Positions 24,469 to 33,301 of a DNA stretch of 64,000 nt are shown here, piece after piece. The DNA lies in the NCBI GenBank assembly GCA_027030245.1, contig JALVFE010000030.1, forward strand, positions 124,001 through 188,000, in the 5' to 3' direction. Both the position numbers and the translations under genes were made by a program. Positions within the stretch are counted from its first letter, which is position 1; every line of letters starts with the position of its first letter. The DNA comes from Melioribacteraceae bacterium (GTDB lineage: Bacteria > Bacteroidota > Ignavibacteria > Ignavibacteriales > Melioribacteraceae). The notes beneath the pieces are model-generated. The model was not told where the DNA came from and ran no database searches. It saw only the letters and a list, made by a program, of their open reading frames with translations.

Positions 24469-26538
24469 ATGGCAAGAGATAATTCGGTATCAAATAAAAA
24501 AACGAAAGTTAAGTCAAAAAGTATTTCGGGAAAGATGAGAAACGAGGAATTAATTAACGGCTTAAAGACAATGATCCTTTCCCGTACGATAGATCATAAA
24601 GTGCTTACTTTACTGAAACAAGGCAAAGCGCATTTCATAATTGCCGGAGCGGGTCACGAAGCAACGCAAGTTGCGTTCGGCGAAGTTCTTAAACCCAAAC
24701 ACGATTGGGCGTATCCGTACTATCGCGATCAAGCCGTTCTGCTTGCACTCGGCGTAACTCCCGAAAATATTATGCTGGAAATGCTCGGCAAGGCGGACGA
24801 TCCGGCAAACGGCGGAAGGCAAATGCCGAATCATTGGGGCTCTAAGGAATTTAATATCCCATCGCAATCAAGTCCTACCGGAACCCAGTTTTTACAAGCT
24901 GTGGGAACCGCGATGGGATTTAAAAAAGAAAAAGACCCGCGGGTTGTTTACGTTAGCGCCGGAGAAGGAACCACAAGCCAAGGCGAATTTCACGAAGCCG
25001 TAAATTGGGCGGCAAGGGAAAAACTCCCGGTAATTTTCGTTATCCAAAATAACAAATGGGCAATTTCCGTTCCCGTGGAGCAACAAACCGCCGGCAAAAA
25101 TGCTTCTGTAATTGAAATGATGAAAGGTTACGAAAATCTTTTGAGATTAAGCGTTGACGGGACGGATTACATTAATATGAAAGAAGTAGCTCGCAAAGCT
25201 TACGATTATGCCGAAAGCGGTAAAGGTCCCGTTCTCGTCGAAGCTCACGTAGTGCGGTTGTTTTCGCATTCGTCTTCCGATGATCAAAAGAAATACCGTT
25301 CCAAAGAATCATTGGAAGAGGATTTGAAAAAAGACCCGATTGATAAACTTTCCAAATATTTATTGAAAGAAAAAATCCTTACGCAATCCGATATCGATAA
25401 AATTAAAGAAGAAATTCACGAAAGAGTTGAAAAAGTTGCCGAATGGGCTCTCGAGCAAGCCGAACCGGAACCCGAAACCGCAGTGAGATTTGTTTTCGAC
25501 GAAAGCGGATTGAAAGATAAACTGGAATATGAGAAAAGCGAGCCTTCCGGCAAAAAGGTTGTTATGGTCGATGCCATCAATCATGCGTTGCGTGAAGAGA
25601 TGGAGCGCAACGAAAAGATTTACGTGTTCGGAGAAGACGTTGCCGACGGAAAGGGCGGCGTGTTTACTGCTACGAAAGGTTTGTCCACTAAATTCGGAAA
25701 CGACCGTGTTTTTAATTCACCTTTGGCAGAAGCAAGTATCGAAGGTGTTGCTATCGGTATGGCGTTAACAGGCTTAAAACCGTGTGTGGAAATTCAGTTC
25801 GGCGATTATATTTGGCCTGCGTTTATGCAAATGAGAAACGAACTTGCCACTTACCGCTACCGTTCCAATAACGCTTGGGCGACTCCGGTTGTAACGCGTA
25901 CGGCAGTCGGCGGATTTATACACGGCGGTTTGTACCATAGTCAAAATATCGAAGGATTCTTTGCTCACATTCCCGGAATTTATATCGTTTATCCTTCGAA
26001 CGCAGCCGATGCAAAAGGATTACTGAAAACGGCATTAAGATTAAACGACCCCGTTTTATTTTTGGAACATAAAGGTTTATACAGACAAAGTTATGCTGCG
26101 TCACCCGAACCGGATGCCGATTATCTGCTTCCGTTCGGAAAAGCCAACATCGTTAGGGAAGGGGAAGATTTAACTGTTGTTACTTACGGCGCTATGGTTC
26201 ATGAAACAAATTTTGCGGCAAAGGAATTGGAAAATGAAGGTTACTCGATTGAAATTGTGGATATCAGAACTCTGATTCCGCTCGATGAAGAAACAATATT
26301 CAAATCGATTGAAAAAACCGGTAAAGTTGCCGTTGTGCACGAAGATACTTTAACTTCCGGATTCGGAGCGGAAATTGCAGCGAGAATTGCACAGAAATCT
26401 TTTGAATACTTGGACGGTCCGGTTAAAAGAATTTGTGCACGCGATGCTCACATTCCGTTTAACGATAATCTGGAAAAATTTGTACTTCCTACACGGAAGA
26501 GAATTTACACCGAACTTAAAGAACTACTTGCTTACTAA
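24469..26538 (+). CDS. 2-oxoacid dehydrogenase E1, alpha and beta subunits fused
   Basis: The 689-residue protein joins an alpha part (about 25-345) to a beta part (about 365-689). The alpha half has GHEATQVAFGEVL, YPYYRDQAVLLALG and a thiamine-diphosphate motif beginning AGEGTTSQGEFHEAVN and ending in NNKWAIS. The beta half has DAINHALREEMERN, FGEDVADGKGGVF and ATDYNP-free but normal E1-beta patterns such as PLAEASIEGVAIGMAL. GEG and the overall pattern fit branched-chain more than pyruvate E1, but substrate is inferred. Fused E1 is common in Bacteroidota-type genomes. It follows lipB by 26 bases and precedes E2 by 18. Confidence 0.9.
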   Translation: MARDNSVSNKKTKVKSKSISGKMRNEELINGLKTMILSRTIDHKVLTLLKQGKAHFIIAGAGHEATQVAFGEVLKPKHDWAYPYYRDQAVLLALGVTPENIMLEMLGKADDPANGGRQMPNHWGSKEFNIPSQSSPTGTQFLQAVGTAMGFKKEKDPRVVYVSAGEGTTSQGEFHEAVNWAAREKLPVIFVIQNNKWAISVPVEQQTAGKNASVIEMMKGYENLLRLSVDGTDYINMKEVARKAYDYAESGKGPVLVEAHVVRLFSHSSSDDQKKYRSKESLEEDLKKDPIDKLSKYLLKEKILTQSDIDKIKEEIHERVEKVAEWALEQAEPEPETAVRFVFDESGLKDKLEYEKSEPSGKKVVMVDAINHALREEMERNEKIYVFGEDVADGKGGVFTATKGLSTKFGNDRVFNSPLAEASIEGVAIGMALTGLKPCVEIQFGDYIWPAFMQMRNELATYRYRSNNAWATPVVTRTAVGGFIHGGLYHSQNIEGFFAHIPGIYIVYPSNAADAKGLLKTALRLNDPVLFLEHKGLYRQSYAASPEPDADYLLPFGKANIVREGEDLTVVTYGAMVHETNFAAKELENEGYSIEIVDIRTLIPLDEETIFKSIEKTGKVAVVHEDTLTSGFGAEIAARIAQKSFEYLDGPVKRICARDAHIPFNDNLEKFVLPTRKRIYTELKELLAY

Positions 26539-26556
26539 GCAATTACGGGAGAAATT

Positions 26557-28095
26557 ATGAAAAAAGAAATTTTAATGCCTAAAATGGGTGAAAGCATTAC
26601 CGAAGGAACGATTATCAAATGGTATAAAAAAGTAGGCGATAAAATTAAAAAAGACGAGATTATTTTTGAAATCAGCACGGACAAAGTCGATACGGAAATT
26701 CCCGCTCCGGCAGACGGAGTGCTCACCGAAATTTTAGTCGGTGAAAACGAAACGGTGGAAGTTGATACCGTGGTTGCAATCATGGAAACCGAAGGCAAAA
26801 CGGCAGAAGAAACAGTTACGGAAGTGAAAGTAGAGGAAACCGGAAAAGTTGAGGAAAATTTAATTGATATTCCGATGCCTAAAATGGGCGAATCGGTTAT
26901 GGAAGGAACAATAATCAAATGGAATAAGAAAGTAGGCGATAAAGTAAAGAAAGACGAGATTTTATTTGAAATAAGCACTGACAAAGTCGATACGGAAGTT
27001 CCCTCGCCGGTTGACGGAGTTCTTGCCGAAATTCTGGTTAAGGAAAACGAAACCGTGGAAGTAGATACAATCGTTGCGAGAATTTCCACTTCGGAGAAAA
27101 TCAAAACAACTGCTGTTAAAGAAATAAAATCCGGAGAAAAAACAATAGAAGAAAAACCCGCAACTTTACCTTCGCCAAAGAAAAAAGAAAAACCCGCTTC
27201 GAACAGGTTTTATTCACCCGTAGTTTTAAATATTGCCAGAAAAGAAAATATTTCTTTCGATGAACTCGAACAAATCGAAGGAAGCGGATTGAACGGAAGG
27301 GTAACGAAAAAAGACGTTCTGAATTATCTGGAAAAAAGAAAAACCGGTAAAACCGTTCAACCGCAAAAAGTAACTTATACAAAAGGCGAAGGCGTTGAAG
27401 TTATTCCGATGGATAACATGCGCAAAAGAATTATGGAACACATGATTCAAAGCCGCGATACATCCGTTCATGTATCGGAAGTTATGGAAGTCGATATGTC
27501 AAAAATTTACAACTACATTGAGCAAAACCGGGAAAGATTTTTAAGGGACGAGGGAATAAAATTAACGTATATGGCTTTTATATCTCACGCAACAATTAAA
27601 GCATTACGGGAATATCCTTTGATGAATGCTTCACTTGACGGAGATAAGATAATTGTGAAAAAATATATCAATTTGGGAATAGCCGTTGCTGTTGAACCGA
27701 ACGGATTGATTGTTCCGAATATTAAAAATGCCGACGAAAAAAGCATCAGAGGGCTCGCAAAAGCCATAGCCGATTTGAGTTACCGCGCAAGGAATAAAAA
27801 ACTTAATCCGGAAGAAGTGGTTGACGGAACTTTCTCGATTACAAATTACGGTGTGTTCGGTGCGTTGTTCGGCAATCCGATAATAAATCAACCCGAAGTT
27901 GCAATCTTAGGCGTCGGCGCAGTGGTTAAAAAGCCTGTTGTTGTGGAAATGAACGGTAACGATGTTATTGCAATTAAACCGATGATGTATTTGTCTCTCA
28001 GTCACGACCACAGATTGGTTGACGGAATGCTCGGCGGAATGTTCTTGAAAAAGGTAAAAGAAAATCTCGAGAATTTTGACGAGAGCATTGTTTAG
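26557..28095 (+). CDS. 2-oxoacid dehydrogenase E2 with two lipoyl domains
   Basis: The 512-residue acyltransferase begins with two near-duplicate lipoyl domains whose attachment lysines sit in STDKVD at residues 43 and 143, exactly 100 residues apart. A charged linker leads to a peripheral-subunit-binding domain (FYSPVVLNIARKENISF to GRVTKKDVLNYLE, about 212-250). The catalytic core ends with LSHDHRLVDGMLGG containing the active His and Asp. It transfers the acyl group from E1 to CoA and docks E3. It closes the lpdA-lipB-E1-E2 cluster. Confidence 0.93.
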   Translation: MKKEILMPKMGESITEGTIIKWYKKVGDKIKKDEIIFEISTDKVDTEIPAPADGVLTEILVGENETVEVDTVVAIMETEGKTAEETVTEVKVEETGKVEENLIDIPMPKMGESVMEGTIIKWNKKVGDKVKKDEILFEISTDKVDTEVPSPVDGVLAEILVKENETVEVDTIVARISTSEKIKTTAVKEIKSGEKTIEEKPATLPSPKKKEKPASNRFYSPVVLNIARKENISFDELEQIEGSGLNGRVTKKDVLNYLEKRKTGKTVQPQKVTYTKGEGVEVIPMDNMRKRIMEHMIQSRDTSVHVSEVMEVDMSKIYNYIEQNRERFLRDEGIKLTYMAFISHATIKALREYPLMNASLDGDKIIVKKYINLGIAVAVEPNGLIVPNIKNADEKSIRGLAKAIADLSYRARNKKLNPEEVVDGTFSITNYGVFGALFGNPIINQPEVAILGVGAVVKKPVVVEMNGNDVIAIKPMMYLSLSHDHRLVDGMLGGMFLKKVKENLENFDESIV

Positions 28096-28250
28096 ATTAT
28101 AAAATTTAGATTGCAAATTGGTATATCGTCCTTACGGAATATGATATCCGGTGGATTTTATTAATTATTTGCTGTGTTTTATCTCACACCCCGTTTAATT
28201 TTTTCTGATAAATTTCGACTTGTAATTTGAGGACCAAACAAGGAGATTTA

Positions 28251-28718
28251 ATGCAAAACAAATTTTCCCGTAAGCTTAATATGGATAAGTTCGAATTTTT
28301 CGGAGATTTTTACAAAGGAATTGCTAGAGCGAAACTAAACGGTAAATGGGGACTGATTAATCAAAGCGGTGAACAGATTGCACCCTTTGAATTTGATGAA
28401 ATAGTTTCACTTTCCTACAGTAAAGGTTTGTACGGAATTAAAAAGAACGGAAAGTGGGGATTCATCGACCGAAACGGCGAATGTATTACGGAAGCCAAAT
28501 ACGATGCTATTTTCCCGTTTTACGGAAATTTCGGGGTTTCGAAGGTTTTAAGAAATCAAAAATGGGGACTAATCGATAAAGACGGGAATAAACTCACCAA
28601 TATATCTTACCAAAAAGTTGAAATGTTCGGCAAAGGTTTTCTGCTTGTGGAAGTTGAAGGAAAACTGGAATATTTTTCTTTGGAAGATTTTCAATACGAA
28701 CACCGGAAAAGGAAGTAG
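28251..28718 (+). CDS. WG-repeat protein
   Basis: The 155-residue protein has at least three WG repeats: KLNGKWGLINQSGEQIAPFE, KKNGKWGFIDRNGECITEAK and RNQKWGLIDKDGNKLTNISY. ATG 28251 is chosen because AAGGAGATTTA precedes it; a TTG 24 bases upstream has no such site. There is no signal peptide, so it is probably cytoplasmic. WG repeats form beta-propeller-like or solenoid scaffolds of unknown role. It is separated from the E2 gene by 155 bases and is probably its own unit. Confidence 0.8.
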   Translation: MQNKFSRKLNMDKFEFFGDFYKGIARAKLNGKWGLINQSGEQIAPFEFDEIVSLSYSKGLYGIKKNGKWGFIDRNGECITEAKYDAIFPFYGNFGVSKVLRNQKWGLIDKDGNKLTNISYQKVEMFGKGFLLVEVEGKLEYFSLEDFQYEHRKRK

Positions 28719-29168
28719 AAAATTTTAGCTAGTTTTTGTTTTGCTTCTTTGTCCAAACCACCGGTTAAGCCGTAGGCAAAATTTCTACACTCGAATATAA
28801 CTACGTATTTTTTACGAAAATTACATTATTAAGTATATTATATAGAGAAAAGTATAACAATTCTATTGATGATGTGGTTAATATTATTTGGTCAGTAAAT
28901 TTATCTTTTTTCAAGTCATTTAATATTCTACAAACCCAACAAATAGAATCTTAATTTCACTAAACTAAATATGATTACTAAAAAATCACATCTAAAACAC
29001 TAATCCTAAATAATTAAAAAATCTGAACTCATTTCATTTAACATGCCAAAATAAAGTCATTGTTCTTTCCGATGGAAAATGTTATCTTAATTTAAAAATC
29101 CGATAATGAAATCCTTAATTTTATATAGATCGTAAAATTTAATTTCATGTTTATTATTGGAGGATAAA
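28719..29168. other. Gene-free AT-rich stretch
   Basis: About 450 bases with frequent stops in all frames and no credible start plus ribosome site. No hairpin, tRNA or repeat was recognised. The right end carries TTGGAGGATAAA before the next gene. Confidence 0.6.
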
Positions 29169-29771
29169 ATGAAACTCTCACTTTTAATTTCCGTATTGTT
29201 TCTTTCATCAATTGTAATTCCGGCACAAACCGATTCGCTAAATTCAAGGTATGCGCTAATGTTTGGCATCGGGGGGAATTTAACGCTAAAAAATTTTCAA
29301 TATGATTTGGGTTTCGCAAAAGAAATAAATAATGATATGAAAATAAGATTGTTTATTTCACCAAGAATTTTTAATACGGAAGGAGATAACACTTTTCAGT
29401 GGTTTCAAGGTGAACAATCGAAAACTAAAAACATAAATGTAGAAAATAATTTTTATTTTGAAGTTGCAAGCGATTTGATTAGAAAATTTATTAACAAAGG
29501 TTCGCTGAATTTGTTCGGTGGTGCAGGTTTGAATTTTGGTTACGGTTCTTCTAGAAGAGAAGAAAGCTATAAAACAATATTACCCGAAAAAGATGAATCC
29601 AATCAAGATATAACAAAAACAACTGTGAAATACGGTTTCAGAGCAATTGTTGGTGCCGAATGGTTCGTAACAAAAAGAATAAGTATTCATAGCGAATATG
29701 TAGTTTTATTCTATTATTCCAAAATCAAAGAAGAGCTTAAATCTTATAAAAGTACGGATTTGAACATTTAA
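29169..29771 (+). CDS. Outer-membrane beta-barrel protein, cut short by an in-frame TAA
   Basis: The gene starts at ATG 29169 after TTGGAGGATAAA. A signal peptide (MKLSLLISVLFLSSIVIPAQ) leads to alternating beta-strands (YALMFGIGGNLTLKNFQYDL, NLFGGAGLNFGYGSS, YGFRAIVGAEWF, SIHSEYVVLFYYSK) typical of small PorT or OmpW-like barrels. TAA at 29769-29771 ends the frame after 200 residues. The same frame then continues 22 codons (SYDNNTVNGLSNYVAFGLSVYL) to TAA 29838-29840, which reads as the missing terminal strand. The gene is probably a recent pseudogene. No specific function is known. Confidence 0.65.
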   Translation: MKLSLLISVLFLSSIVIPAQTDSLNSRYALMFGIGGNLTLKNFQYDLGFAKEINNDMKIRLFISPRIFNTEGDNTFQWFQGEQSKTKNINVENNFYFEVASDLIRKFINKGSLNLFGGAGLNFGYGSSRREESYKTILPEKDESNQDITKTTVKYGFRAIVGAEWFVTKRISIHSEYVVLFYYSKIKEELKSYKSTDLNI

Positions 29772-29998
29772 AGCTATGATAACAATACTGTAAATGGTTT
29801 ATCCAATTATGTCGCTTTCGGGTTGAGCGTTTATTTATAAACCGGAAAAACCGACTTTAAGTTTTACCCGTTTTCAATTTTAACTTCCACCGGATGTTTG
29901 TAAGAGGAATTTTTTTAAAGAATTTTTAAAATAAATCGATATATTTAGAATGAAATAAGAAAACATATCACAATTTGCCTATTTATAAAGGAGGGCTA

Positions 29999-30682
29999 AT
30001 GTCAAATTCGACTGATTTTTTATTATACGTCCCTATTTTCTCAGATTTGCCCGAGGATACCATTGCAAAAATTGCTCAAGTCGGTTCAACACGGACGTAC
30101 AAAAAAGACAGTATAATTTTGATGGAAGATGAGGTTGGGGGCGCTTTATTTATTATTGTTAAAGGAAAAGTTAAAGTTACAAGAACAAGCAACGACGGTA
30201 GGGAAGTAATTTTAAATATTTTAACCGACTCCGATATTTTCGGGGAAATGGCTCTGCTCGACGGTCAAACCCGCTCGGCAACCGTTACTGCAATGGAAGA
30301 TTCGGAAATATTTATTATTCAACGGAATCAATTCCTCGAATTTCTTAAAGAACATCCTGAAATATCTATTGCTTTAATGCAAGAGCTTTCGAAAAGATTG
30401 CGTACTGCGGATATGCAAATTAAATCTTTGTCACTAAAAGATGCGGAAGGTAAAGTGGCTACAGTTATTTTGCAACTCGCTAACGATATAGGAAAAATTA
30501 AACAGGGAATAGTGGAAATTGACAAATTACCGCTTCAACAAGATTTGGCAAATATGGCCGGTACTTCCCGCGAAACTATTTCCCGTACTCTGCATTCTTT
30601 TGCTAAAAAAGGTTTAATCGAATTGGAAGGTTCCAAGCTGCGAATCTTTAATTACGAGAAGTTTAAAAATATGTTTTCATGA
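29999..30682 (+). CDS. Crp/Fnr family transcription regulator
   Basis: The protein of about 227 residues starts at ATG 29999 after AAAGGAGGGCTA; an upstream in-frame start would include the ribosome site. The N-terminal cyclic-nucleotide-binding-like domain has IIVKGKVKVTRTSNDGRE and DIFGEMALLDGQTRSATV. The C-terminal winged helix has LQQDLANMAGTSRETISRTL. The N-terminal Cys cluster of Fnr is absent, so it is not an iron-sulfur oxygen sensor of the classic type. The effector is unknown. Targets may lie elsewhere, since neighbours are not obviously related. Confidence 0.88.
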   Translation: MSNSTDFLLYVPIFSDLPEDTIAKIAQVGSTRTYKKDSIILMEDEVGGALFIIVKGKVKVTRTSNDGREVILNILTDSDIFGEMALLDGQTRSATVTAMEDSEIFIIQRNQFLEFLKEHPEISIALMQELSKRLRTADMQIKSLSLKDAEGKVATVILQLANDIGKIKQGIVEIDKLPLQQDLANMAGTSRETISRTLHSFAKKGLIELEGSKLRIFNYEKFKNMFS

Positions 30683-30684
30683 CA

Positions 30685-30740
30685 TTTTTGCCGGAGAGGT
30701 TTGAGGTTTTTGAAGCGGCTTCAGGTTTTTCCGGCATCTT
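30685..30740. terminator. Bidirectional terminator between convergent genes
   Basis: TGCCGGA (30689-30695) pairs with TCCGGCA (30730-30736), with T-runs outside and an inner TGAAG/CTTCA stem. It lies between the plus-strand regulator and the minus-strand gene ending at 30757. Confidence 0.55.
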
Positions 30741-30756
30741 TCTATTTTATTCCGGC

Positions 30757-31416
30757 TTAAACGGTTTGTGTTTCTTTCGAATTGTTTGCTTTTTCCTGCC
30801 TGTAGTAAAAAATAATTGCAATGAAAAATATCGCTTGAACCAATAAATTCAAAGCGCTATAAATACCTAACGGAAATTTATAATCGATATTATAAATTGT
30901 GAAATAGGAATAACCGACCGCTTTTACGAAAACCCCGAGATTTATTAAAGCGTAAGGATTTCTGTAAATTTTATTCTCTTTTTCCAAATCGACGAAACTA
31001 ATGGTTAAATTAAAATAAACGATAGCCGTATATAAAATTGCAGCCGAATGTAATGAGTTAAGTTCATCGGATAAATGAAGGGCAATCCCTACAAGAATAA
31101 CGGCAACCCAAATTAACGAATTGATTTCCTTGTTTTTGTAAGTCTCTCTTATTTTTAACAACACGTAAATCAATAATATCATTTCTATGATTAAATAAAT
31201 ATTCATTAACGGTAGATTCGATTTATGCAAGTTCAAGCGGAAATATGTCATGAAAAATTGAGTTAACGCTGCGAAAGGTACCCAAACGTATGCAAAAATT
31301 TGCAGAGTTCGGTCTTTTATTTTTCCCCACATCAAAAATAAAACAACTACTTCCGCTAAAAGGATGTAAATTGAAACGATACTCGAAGTTCTTAAAAGTT
31401 CTAAATATTCTGGCAT
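30757..31416 (-). CDS. Multi-pass membrane protein, unknown
   Basis: The 219-residue protein has about seven hydrophobic helices (for example IYILLAEVVVLFLMWG, IYLIIEMILLIYVLL, LIWVAVILVGIALHLS and LLVQAIFFIAIIFYYR) and a short hydrophilic tail. It starts nine bases after the stop of the small gene upstream on the same strand, so the pair is probably one operon. No family is recognised. A sensor or adaptor role is possible, but nothing in the sequence shows it. Confidence 0.65.
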   Translation of the reverse strand: MPEYLELLRTSSIVSIYILLAEVVVLFLMWGKIKDRTLQIFAYVWVPFAALTQFFMTYFRLNLHKSNLPLMNIYLIIEMILLIYVLLKIRETYKNKEINSLIWVAVILVGIALHLSDELNSLHSAAILYTAIVYFNLTISFVDLEKENKIYRNPYALINLGVFVKAVGYSYFTIYNIDYKFPLGIYSALNLLVQAIFFIAIIFYYRQEKANNSKETQTV

Positions 31417-31425
31417 AATAAAATT

Positions 31426-31737
31426 TTATTCTGTTTCGCAAGGTGGTGGCGGACAAGGATCGGCTGTTTGCAATGCTTTCCCGACCATTTTACCTTGTGC
31501 GTTGTAGGCAACTAAAATTGAGATTCGTTTCCCTTTTTCATCGGCGCCTTGAACTACTCCCAAACGTACAACCGATTTTTTTGAAAGTAACTCCAGAACC
31601 TGTTTTGCGTCGAATGTTTCAATTTGTGAATGGGATTTAAATCTTTTGCCTTTTTGTTTAAGGTTATTCGTGTATTTAATAAAATCGGCTTTCTCGATTT
31701 TATGATTATGAGGTTTTGCAAAGATTGATTTCTTCAT
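31426..31737 (-). CDS. Small soluble protein with Pro-rich CPPPPC tail
   Basis: The 103-residue protein starts at ATG 31737 after AAAGGGAGCAAAA; a longer in-frame start is rejected because this ribosome site would lie inside it. The N-terminal third is basic. The middle has LELLSKKSVVRLGVVQGADE and KRISILVAYNAQGKMVGKAL, which resembles a small beta-rich fold. The end is DPCPPPPCETE with two Cys around four Pro. There is no signal peptide. It is paired with the membrane protein at 30757-31416. No family is known. Confidence 0.6.
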   Translation of the reverse strand: MKKSIFAKPHNHKIEKADFIKYTNNLKQKGKRFKSHSQIETFDAKQVLELLSKKSVVRLGVVQGADEKGKRISILVAYNAQGKMVGKALQTADPCPPPPCETE

Positions 31738-31957
31738 TTTTGCTCCCTTTGTTTTAATCGATAAACAAATATGCAATAATTTTACAAGAGTATAAAGGAT
31801 TCTTCCGAATTGAATAATTATAATTTTAAGAATAAACTTATTCGGTTCTTGTTTGACTGTTTGCTGTTTGAATTTCCTGCCTAACTTATTCTTTTGCTTT
31901 TATTTGGCTCTGTAGGTATATTTGAACTTAATTTTTTCATTAAGAATTGCGGAAAAT

Positions 31958-33256
31958 ATGAAACCAGAAGTCTATATTAACGAATTATCTAAACACGTTG
32001 GAGAGACCGTAACCTTAAAAGGATGGCTTTACAATAAAAGGTCGAGCGGAAAAGTTAAATTTTTAATTTTAAGAGACGGTACCGGTTACCTTCAATGCAT
32101 TGTATTCAAAGGTAATGTAACAGAAGAAACCTTCGAGTTGGCGGATAAAATTTCTCAGGAAACCTCGTTTGAAGTTACGGGAAAAGTTAAAGAAGAACCG
32201 AGAGCAATTGGCGGATACGAATTGGACGTTACCGATTTAAAAGTTATCGGATGGGCGCATAATTATCCGATTACTCCGAAAGAGCACGGTATAGAGTTTT
32301 TGATTGACCACCGTCATTTATGGGTTCGTTCCAAAAGACAAGTTGCAATATTGAAAATAAGGCACAGAATTATAAAAGCCATACGCGATTTTTTTGACGA
32401 ACGTGGATTTACGTTGTTCGATCCTCCGATAATTACGCCTAATGCCAGCGAAGGAACTTCTACATTGTTTGAAATGGAATACTTCGATTTGGGTAAAGCG
32501 TATCTTACGCAATCCGGTCAACTTTATGCCGAAGCCGGTGCAATGGCGTTAAGCAAAGTTTATACGTTCGGTCCCACTTTCCGTGCGGAGAAATCAAAGA
32601 CAAGAAGACATTTAACCGAATTTTGGATGGTTGAACCCGAAATGGCGTTTTACGATCTTAACGACGATATGGATTTAGCTGAAGAGTTTTTGGAATATAT
32701 TGTTCAAACCGTTCTTGAGGAAAAAGCGGAAGAGCTTAAAATTTTGGAAAGGGATTTGACGTTTCTGGAAAAAGTTAAGAGACCTTTCCCGCGCGTTTCC
32801 TACACAGAAGCAGTTGAAATACTTAAAAAGAACGGAGTTGATTTTGAATGGGGAGACGATTTCGGTGCTCCTGATGAAACAATTATTTCCGAACAATTCG
32901 ACAAGCCCGTGATGATTCATAGATATCCGGCAGATGTTAAAGCGTTTTATATGAAGAGAGACCCGGAAAACGATAAATTGGCTCTTGCCGTAGATGTTCT
33001 CGCACCTGAAGGTTACGGGGAAATTATTGGCGGAAGCCAACGCGAAGACGATCTGGATATTTTGTTACAAAGAATTAAAGAACATAATTTACCGCAAGAA
33101 TATTTTGAGTGGTATCTTGATTTACGGAGATACGGTTCGGTTCCGCATTCGGGTTTCGGTTTGGGCTTGGAACGAACGGTTGCGTGGATTTGCGGTCTTG
33201 AACATATTCGGGAAACAATTCCGTTCCCGCGTATGATTTATAGAAATACACCTTAG
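31958..33256 (+). CDS. asnS: Asparaginyl-tRNA synthetase
   Basis: The 432-residue class II synthetase has an N-terminal OB-fold anticodon domain ([31 protein letters not shown]) and a catalytic core with motif 2 [20 protein letters not shown] and motif 3 [15 protein letters not shown]. The AsnRS rather than AspRS call rests on the short length, the lack of the bacterial AspRS insertion domain and the N-terminal pattern. ATG 31958 is preferred because the upstream extension does not match the family. It charges tRNA-Asn in the cytoplasm. Confidence 0.92.
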   Translation: MKPEVYINELSKHVGETVTLKGWLYNKRSSGKVKFLILRDGTGYLQCIVFKGNVTEETFELADKISQETSFEVTGKVKEEPRAIGGYELDVTDLKVIGWAHNYPITPKEHGIEFLIDHRHLWVRSKRQVAILKIRHRIIKAIRDFFDERGFTLFDPPIITPNASEGTSTLFEMEYFDLGKAYLTQSGQLYAEAGAMALSKVYTFGPTFRAEKSKTRRHLTEFWMVEPEMAFYDLNDDMDLAEEFLEYIVQTVLEEKAEELKILERDLTFLEKVKRPFPRVSYTEAVEILKKNGVDFEWGDDFGAPDETIISEQFDKPVMIHRYPADVKAFYMKRDPENDKLALAVDVLAPEGYGEIIGGSQREDDLDILLQRIKEHNLPQEYFEWYLDLRRYGSVPHSGFGLGLERTVAWICGLEHIRETIPFPRMIYRNTP

Positions 33257-33301
33257 CATTGAAACTAATAAACTAATTTCTCATTTTTTATAGAAATTGC
33301 T

